A stretch of DNA of 64,000 bases from JBEKIK01 sp963845975 (lineage in GTDB: Bacteria; Planctomycetota; Planctomycetia; Pirellulales; Thermoguttaceae): positions 2,356,001 through 2,420,000 of the forward strand of contig CAWJUD010000002.1 in NCBI GenBank assembly GCA_963845975.1, in the 5' to 3' direction. Both the position numbers and the translations under genes were made by a program. The notes below the pieces were generated by a model that searched no databases, was not told the origin of the DNA, and saw only the letters and a program-made list of their open reading frames with translations. Shown here piece by piece: positions 59,126 through 64,000 of this stretch (position 1 is the stretch's first letter; every line of letters begins with the position of its first letter).

Positions 59126-60373
59126 ATGAAAAAATCCTGGAAATGGTGGCTTTCGTTCACCATAAGCGGAGCCTTGCTTCTCGGTCTGGGTTGCAGCGAG
59201 CAGCCGAAAAAAACGCCCTCGGCAGGTTCCCAACCCCCGGCCGGCGTTTCTTCAGCGGAGGAGAAAACCCCCGCCGCAACCGAAACCACTTCCCCAACTA
59301 CCCCTAGCACAAATGAGAGCGAGAATCAAATGAGCGTCACGAAAGATCCCTATGGCAAAATGCCGGACGGCACGGCAGTCGACCTTTACACCCTGACCAA
59401 TGCCAATGGCTTGAAGGTAAAGATTATTACTTACGGCGCCACGATCACCGACGTCGAATTGCCCGACCGCAACGGCAAACTCGAAAACGTGGCCCTTTTC
59501 CGCGATTCCCTGGCAGATTACATGGACAAGAGCACGCCGTACTTCGGCTCCACTATCGGCCGCTACGGCAACCGCATCGCCAAAGGCAAGTTCACGCTTG
59601 ACGGCAAAGAATATACCCTGGCAACAAACAACGGCGAAAATTCCCTGCACGGCGGTCTGAAAGGTTTCGATAAGGTCGTCTGGAAGGCCGAGCCGGTCAA
59701 AAGCACGGATTCGGTGGGCGTGAAGTTCACCTACGTCAGCCCCGATGGTGAGGAAGGTTATCCCGGAACCCTTACCGCCCAAGTCACCTACAGCCTTACC
59801 GACCAAAACGAACTGAAGATGGATTATACCGCCACTACCGATAAGCCCACGGTCGTCAATCTTACTAATCACGTCTACTGGAACTTGTCAGGCGCGGGCT
59901 CGGGCGACATCCTCGGCGAGAAATTGACGCTGAATGCCGACAATTACTTGCCCGTCGATGAAGGCTTGATTCCCACTGGCGAAATTAAGCCTGTCAAAGG
60001 TACACCCATGGATTTTACCACACCCATGACTATCGGCTCGAGAATCGACCAGGTGTCGGGCGGATACGACCATTGCTATGTGCTGAACAAGAAAGAAGGC
60101 GAACCGTTAACGTTGGTGGCGAAAGTAGACGATCCTAAAAGCGGCCGGGTAATGGAAATCTACACCACCGAACCGGCCGTGCAGTTCTATAGCGGCAACT
60201 TCCTCGACGGCACGATCACCGCCGGCGGAAAAACCTACCAAAAACACGCCGCTTTCTGCCTGGAAACCCAACATTATCCCGATTCGCCCAACCAGCCGGC
60301 ATTTCCCAGCACCGTGCTCCGCCCGGGCAAAACCTATAAACATTCCACAGTCCATAAATTCAGCGTGGAATAA
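59126..60373 (+). CDS. galM: Aldose 1-epimerase (mutarotase), lipoprotein form
   Basis: Converts beta- to alpha-aldoses. The 415-residue product has a lipoprotein signal (LLLGLGCSEQ, Cys near 24), a Pro/Thr-rich linker (30-65), then the galactose mutarotase fold: GATITDVELPDRNGK, TPYFGSTIGRYGNRIAKG, ENSLHGGLKGFDKVVW, NLTNHVYWNLSG, VSGGYDHCY and FCLETQHYPDSPNQPAFPSTVLRPG. Conserved Arg, two His (SLHGG; NHVYWN), Asp and Glu (CLETQ) are present. Most GalM enzymes are cytoplasmic; here the enzyme is anchored outside the inner membrane. AAAGGAG precedes the ATG. Confidence 0.92.
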   Translation: MKKSWKWWLSFTISGALLLGLGCSEQPKKTPSAGSQPPAGVSSAEEKTPAATETTSPTTPSTNESENQMSVTKDPYGKMPDGTAVDLYTLTNANGLKVKIITYGATITDVELPDRNGKLENVALFRDSLADYMDKSTPYFGSTIGRYGNRIAKGKFTLDGKEYTLATNNGENSLHGGLKGFDKVVWKAEPVKSTDSVGVKFTYVSPDGEEGYPGTLTAQVTYSLTDQNELKMDYTATTDKPTVVNLTNHVYWNLSGAGSGDILGEKLTLNADNYLPVDEGLIPTGEIKPVKGTPMDFTTPMTIGSRIDQVSGGYDHCYVLNKKEGEPLTLVAKVDDPKSGRVMEIYTTEPAVQFYSGNFLDGTITAGGKTYQKHAAFCLETQHYPDSPNQPAFPSTVLRPGKTYKHSTVHKFSVE

Positions 60374-60716
60374 AAAAATCTATCCAATGACGCAGCCAAG
60401 GCGGCTGGTGCTAGAGCGTAGCCATATCCCCAAGTGAAAATGTTTGGGTATCAAATCGTTTAGTACCAGCCGCCGTGATTCTTTTTTTTAGGTTACCGAC
60501 TGATAAATTTACCACACTTCTGTTGGATAAGAATAACATTATAGGCGTGGTAACCATCATTATGAGGGATGTACCAACCCTTAGCATCTAGGATTGTGAT
60601 TTGCCTAACTACGCAAGGAGTCTCTTGAACAGTTGGTAACTTGGAAATAAACACGCATAGTGAACTAATATAATCATCAATAACAGCGTTAAATATAAAA
60701 AATTACGAAAAAATGC
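60374..60716. other. Intergenic region before the PEP-CTERM promoter
   Basis: 343 bp. AGGCGGCTGGTGCTA (60409-60423) and TAGTACCAGCCGCC (60461-60474) can form a large hairpin, and T8 follows at 60481-60488; together they are probably the terminator of the epimerase gene. The remainder is AT-rich without recognisable elements. Confidence 0.5.
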
Positions 60717-60744
60717 TTGATATAATTGGTATTTCGTTTATACT
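60717..60744 (+). promoter_or_regulatory. Sigma-70-type promoter for the 61.1-kb PEP-CTERM gene
   Basis: TTGATA (60717-60722), 16-base spacer, TATACT (60739-60744), leaving a leader of about 335 nt. Confidence 0.65.
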
Positions 60745-60823
60745 AATCCCCAGATTTAGAGTTTCTCGGATAACATGACTGGGAGACTCGGAAAATACTA
60801 GCAAGCTGAAAACACTGAGCAAC

Positions 60824-60990
60824 GAGGCAGCGCTTTCACGTTTTTAAATCTCGCTGAAACGGCCATCCAAGCCTGGATGGTTTGCGCTGCCAGTAATTCT
60901 TTTTCGCCTTACTTTCTGTCGGCGCCGGTTTCGTGCGGATTGCGGTCGTGAAAGCCGCCCATAATTTTTTACTTGAAACCGGAGATACGC
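60824..60990 (+). promoter_or_regulatory. Structured 5' leader of the 61.1-kb PEP-CTERM gene
   Basis: GGCAGCGC (60826-60833) pairs exactly with GCGCTGCC (60884-60891), enclosing a CCATCC/GGATGG hairpin (60863-60880). Further downstream CCGGTTTC (about 60926) can pair with GAAACCGG (about 60974), and CTTTCACG (60833-60840) with CGTGAAAG (about 60948), the latter competing with the first helix. GAGGCAGCG at its 5' end is identical to the first nine bases of the leader core at 12204 and 13424. It matches no riboswitch consensus known to me. Confidence 0.5.
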
Positions 60991-61085
60991 ATTTTTAAAC
61001 CTTTAGTGCCCATGTTCAGTCGCTAACAAGGCACGAACAATTAGGTTTAGCAACTCGGGAAACGAACATCGAAAGGGAGGTGTTT

Positions 61086-61742
61086 ATGAAATTCAGAATA
61101 CTTGCGGTCATGGTAGTGCTTCTGGCATGTGCTTCAATTGGAAAAGCGGATATCAGTAATTCAAATTGCGCACCAGATGGAGACGGCGTTATTACTTTGA
61201 AAAGCCCTGTCGTGTGGGATGAAGTGGGATTGGGTGAGTACGCAATGACCCTGAACGCGGCACAACACCCGTCGTTGGAAAAGGCGTTGGATTATGGTCA
61301 TATGGTAGGATGGTTCGAATCAAATGGCGATCCAAACATCAAGTTCACCAACACTATCGAGAATGATACTGGACAGGATTGGACCGACTATCACATCAAC
61401 ATCTATATGGACCAACCTTTCTCGATTATTGCCAATTCTGCCTTCGTAAATATTCCCCTTGATTGGAATCCCAATTCTATAATTACGCCTGTAAATGTAA
61501 CTCCGGGTACGTACTTAGACAGTCACGGCAATTCCCACGCATATGAAGGAAGTATCGACTATTATGCCGGCACGCCGGTTCCGGACCTCGGAACGTTAGA
61601 GCTTGGATATAGAATAAATTACTCATTCAACGGCACCGTCAATTTTACCCAGGAGATGCTGCCTACGCCCGAGCCCGGCACGCTTGTGCTCCTACTCGGC
61701 GGATTGATGGGCCTGTTAGTGATCCGGCGTCGTTTTGCCTGA
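61086..61742 (+). CDS. PEP-CTERM protein
   Basis: A 218-residue exported protein. ATG 61086 (MKFRILAVMVV) is chosen because GGGAGG lies eight bases upstream; the ATG at 61080 is too close. The signal peptide ends near GKA (about residue 21). The body is beta-rich with a segment KFTNTIENDTGQDWTDYHINIYMD resembling secreted choice-of-anchor proteins. The C-terminus TPEPGTLVLLLGGLMGLLVIRRRFA is a compact PEP-CTERM signal. No exosortase is nearby. Confidence 0.85.
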   Translation: MKFRILAVMVVLLACASIGKADISNSNCAPDGDGVITLKSPVVWDEVGLGEYAMTLNAAQHPSLEKALDYGHMVGWFESNGDPNIKFTNTIENDTGQDWTDYHINIYMDQPFSIIANSAFVNIPLDWNPNSIITPVNVTPGTYLDSHGNSHAYEGSIDYYAGTPVPDLGTLELGYRINYSFNGTVNFTQEMLPTPEPGTLVLLLGGLMGLLVIRRRFA

Positions 61743-61774
61743 TCGCGGACATAAGCAACAGTTAATAAATCATT

Positions 61775-61829
61775 CACCCCTTTTACAGTTCGGCCGTAAA
61801 GGACCAGGATGTAAAAGGGGTGATTTTTT
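61775..61829 (+). terminator. Strong rho-independent terminator
   Basis: CACCCCTTTTACA (61775-61787) and TGTAAAAGGGGTG (61810-61822) are exact complements, followed by a T7 run. It closes the PEP-CTERM transcript. Confidence 0.92.
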
Positions 61830-62155
61830 TCTTGATGTTAGCCTGGATAATGATATTTGACCGCCAATTGAAGCAAGTAGGTTAACCCCGCCGCTATGTG
61901 GTGTTAATATAGCCTTACTCTTCTTAAAATAAACCACTCTCGGCAATCGGGTCTTTTACATAAATATTGACTATAAAATGGATTGTTTTAATGACCAAAG
62001 ATATCCGGCCATCTCAATCCCTATCATAACTGTCGATCGCTGCCCACGCTCTGCATCTTATCTATTTTTAATTAAATCTGTGCATCAACCAGCAAGCCGG
62101 CATGCGTCTCAAGTCGATATAAGCAAAATAGATAAATTCTTTAAGAGGCTCGGTA
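61830..62155. other. Intergenic region, nothing recognised
   Basis: 326 bp, AT-rich. An open frame from 61978 overlaps the next gene and lacks a ribosome-binding site. AGAGG lies eight bases before the HEAT-protein start. I see no RNA or repeat. Confidence 0.4.
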
Positions 62156-62389
62156 ATGAAGACTTCCATAGAACTCGATCTGCTACTTATCCGGAAACTC
62201 ATCGAAAAACTTGGCGACAAAGATCCGCGGGTGCGCCGCAATGCCACCGGCGCTTTGCGCATGCAAGGCACAAAAGCGGCAGCGGCAGTGCCGGCAATTT
62301 CCCGTCTTTTGAATGACGAGGATCCCAGGGTTCGACGGGAGGCGGAACAGGCCATCGAGCAACTCACCCCGGTAGCCATTCGCGCATAA
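62156..62389 (+). CDS. Small HEAT-repeat protein
   Basis: A 77-residue all-helical protein with two HEAT-like units: LGDKDPRVRRNATGALRMQGTKAAAAVPAISRLL and NDEDPRVRREAEQAIEQLTPVAIR. PBS-lyase/HEAT proteins of this size serve as binding scaffolds. No catalytic motif. AGAGG precedes the ATG. Confidence 0.75.
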   Translation: MKTSIELDLLLIRKLIEKLGDKDPRVRRNATGALRMQGTKAAAAVPAISRLLNDEDPRVRREAEQAIEQLTPVAIRA

Positions 62390-62527
62390 CGGCAGTCGGC
62401 TGTCAAACAATTTTTTTCTTTTCTCTTGCTTTCTTTACCCTTCCCCGCGCTTTCGCGGCTTAAATGCCTTAAAATAGCTTTTTAATCCAGCTTACAAACC
62501 TATTCCACCGAGACGCCGCCATAAAAA

Positions 62528-63448
62528 ATGAAAACGCCGGTATTCGACATTCTGGGTTTTGGCGCAGTGGCCGTGGACGATCTTCTATATGTCGATGATT
62601 ATCCCCCGCCGGAAAGCAAAGTCCGAGTCCGCCATCGATTGCGACAATGCGGCGGGCTGACCGGCACCGCACTGGTTGCAGCCGCTCGACTGGGGGCATC
62701 CTGCGCGTATGTCGGATTGTTGGGCAATGACGAGTTGTCCGAATATGTATTGGATTGTTTCGCCCGCGAGGGCATTGATACTACACATTGTGTGCGGCGC
62801 GCCCAGGCCCGACCGGTGCATTCCACGATCATCGTGGATGAGCGTCATAAAACCAGGACCATATTCGCCTCGCTTGGCGGGGGTATCGGGTCCGATGCGA
62901 AATCGCCCCCGGCGGAATTAATCCGCTCCGCCCGCGTTATTCTCATCGATCATCACGGCCTGGAGGGCACATTACGTGCCGTGCGCATCGCCCGCGAAAG
63001 CGGCGTGGCGATCGTGGCCGATTTCGAACGCAAACCAGAAGGAAATTTCGACGAGATGCTGGCACTGGTCGATCATCTGGTAATCTCGGCCCGCTTTGCC
63101 GCGGAGTTGACCGGAAAGACTGAACCCAACCAGGCGGCGTCAGCCTTGTGGACGCTAAAACGCCGGGCGGTAGTGGTGACTTGCGGGGCCCGGGGAAGTT
63201 GGCTTCTGGGCGAAGGTTTTAAAGAGCCCGTTCACTGTCCGGCTCAATCCGTAAAGGTAATCGATACGACCGGCTGCGGTGACGTTTTCCACGGGGCTTA
63301 TTCGGCGGCCCTGGCAAGGGGCAAATCGCCGGCGGAGTGTGTCGAAATGGCTACCATAGCGGCTGCGCTAAAAGCCGCCAAGCGCGGCGGACAGGCAGGT
63401 TGTCCCACTTTGCGGTCGGTGGAAGAATTCATGCGTCGCGCAAAGTGA
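62528..63448 (+). CDS. PfkB-family carbohydrate kinase
   Basis: Ribokinase-fold sugar kinase of 306 residues. Features: N-terminal FDILGFGAVAVDDLLYVDDYP, the GG in RQCGGLTGTALVAAARLGA, and the active-site signature DTTGCGDVFHGAYSAAL with catalytic Asp252. The substrate (a hexose, sulfofructose or similar) cannot be told. It precedes threonine dehydrogenase with a gap of about 120 bp, too far to claim an operon. Confidence 0.88.
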   Translation: MKTPVFDILGFGAVAVDDLLYVDDYPPPESKVRVRHRLRQCGGLTGTALVAAARLGASCAYVGLLGNDELSEYVLDCFAREGIDTTHCVRRAQARPVHSTIIVDERHKTRTIFASLGGGIGSDAKSPPAELIRSARVILIDHHGLEGTLRAVRIARESGVAIVADFERKPEGNFDEMLALVDHLVISARFAAELTGKTEPNQAASALWTLKRRAVVVTCGARGSWLLGEGFKEPVHCPAQSVKVIDTTGCGDVFHGAYSAALARGKSPAECVEMATIAAALKAAKRGGQAGCPTLRSVEEFMRRAK

Positions 63449-63572
63449 CGAGAAAATCCGCCTCCGCCACTGTTCATACATTTTGCTTGTTGTAGAATTC
63501 TCCAAGTACGATTGTCCTGTATCCACGCGCTGTAAATTTAAACCTTTAGATACCTTCGCTAAGGAACCTAGC

Positions 63573-64000
63573 ATGCAAAAAATGAAGGCCCTGGTCAAAA
63601 GCAAGCCTGAACCCGGCTTATGGCTGGAAGAGGTGCCACGGCCCGAGGTCGGCATCAACGACGTGCTGATCGAGGTCTTGCGCACCGGCATTTGCGGCAC
63701 CGACGTCCACATTTTCAACTGGGACGCCTGGGCGCAGAAGACCATCCCAGTCCCCTTGGTGGTAGGCCACGAATTTGTCGGCCGAATCGTCGACACTGGC
63801 AGTAATGTCAAGGATTTTCGCCTCGGCGACATCGTCAGCGGCGAAGGACACGTGGTTTGCGGCCGTTGCCGAAACTGCATGGCCGGCCGGCGCCATCTTT
63901 GCATGGAGACCCTGGGCATCGGCGTGAATCGGCCTGGGGCATATGCCGAATACATCTCCCTGCCCATGACCAACGTCTGGCATCACGATTCTTCCATTCC
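63573..64000 (+). CDS. tdh: L-threonine 3-dehydrogenase-like zinc alcohol dehydrogenase, partial (runs off the window)
   Basis: The 5' 428 bases of a zinc-dependent medium-chain dehydrogenase. Visible: catalytic zinc ligand Cys41 in GICGTDVHIFNWDAW, VVGHEF, GEGHVVCGRCRNCMAGRRHLC with the structural four-Cys zinc site, and TLGIGVNRPGAYAEYISLPMTNVW. HIFNWDAWAQKTIPVPLVVGHEF is characteristic of L-threonine 3-dehydrogenase rather than of general alcohol dehydrogenases. The NAD-binding half lies beyond position 64000. Confidence 0.88.
   Translation, partial: MQKMKALVKSKPEPGLWLEEVPRPEVGINDVLIEVLRTGICGTDVHIFNWDAWAQKTIPVPLVVGHEFVGRIVDTGSNVKDFRLGDIVSGEGHVVCGRCRNCMAGRRHLCMETLGIGVNRPGAYAEYISLPMTNVWHHDSSI

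Overview
The window looks like a chromosomal segment from a member of the Planctomycetota, probably an environmental or metagenome-derived genome. The evidence is the gene mix: four PEP-CTERM proteins, a giant autotransporter-strand/delta-60 surface protein with an LEPR-like N-terminus, a DUF11-repeat secreted protein, a DUF1080 hydrolase, a membrane Ser/Thr kinase, ECF sigma/anti-sigma pairs, hopanoid genes, Uma2 and DUF433/DUF2442 genes, and many short palindromic repeats between genes. A finer placement (for example Pirellulales) is a guess. I recognised no rRNA, tRNA, CRISPR array, intact insertion sequence or prophage.

Layout. 0-6.7 kb: ribosome rescue (ArfB-like), a UVR-motif protein, a frameshifted lipase-like lipoprotein, a KAS III-like enzyme coupled to a membrane protein, and a secreted HExxH protein. 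6.9-12 kb: DUF11-repeat protein and a FlaA1/CapD-type sugar-nucleotide dehydratase. 12-19.5 kb: cell-surface block of two PEP-CTERM genes with duplicated promoter and leader, then a 4.4-kb surface-protein gene. 19.5-24.4 kb: hopanoid block (squalene-hopene cyclase, HpnH, HpnG) followed by an ICMT/PEMT-like methyltransferase. 24.4-28.3 kb: histidine kinase, HTH-REC regulator, MnmG. 28.4-33 kb: DUF2442 and DUF433 genes, an unknown gene, and a SNF2 helicase with its partner. 33-39.2 kb: PQQ propeller lipoprotein, a dockerin-like PEP-CTERM protein, a patch of gene debris, and three tandem secreted paralogues. 39.4-49.1 kb: outer-membrane barrel, ECF sigma with a very large putative anti-sigma, Uma2, M42 peptidase, Ser/Thr kinase, DUF1080, parvulin. 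49.3-53.6 kb: PAS kinase, Rcp1-type receiver, REC-PP2C phosphatase, Fpg. 53.7-64 kb: second sigma/anti-sigma pair, coiled-coil secreted protein, orphan antitoxin, TPR protein, aldose 1-epimerase, PEP-CTERM protein with a long structured leader, HEAT protein, PfkB kinase, and the start of threonine dehydrogenase.

Two things stand out. First, eight genes are split by single frame changes, seven of them explained by one missing base, usually in a short homopolymer; this looks more like consensus sequence error than biology and matters for any annotation. Second, PEP-CTERM genes at 12.4, 13.6 and 61.1 kb sit behind near-consensus sigma-70 promoters and 260-340 nt leaders with self-complementary segments; two leaders share a 55-nt core (54 identical bases), and the third shares only its first nine bases. 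These are the best candidates here for an undescribed regulatory RNA. Short palindromic repeats also sit in frame inside two coding sequences.
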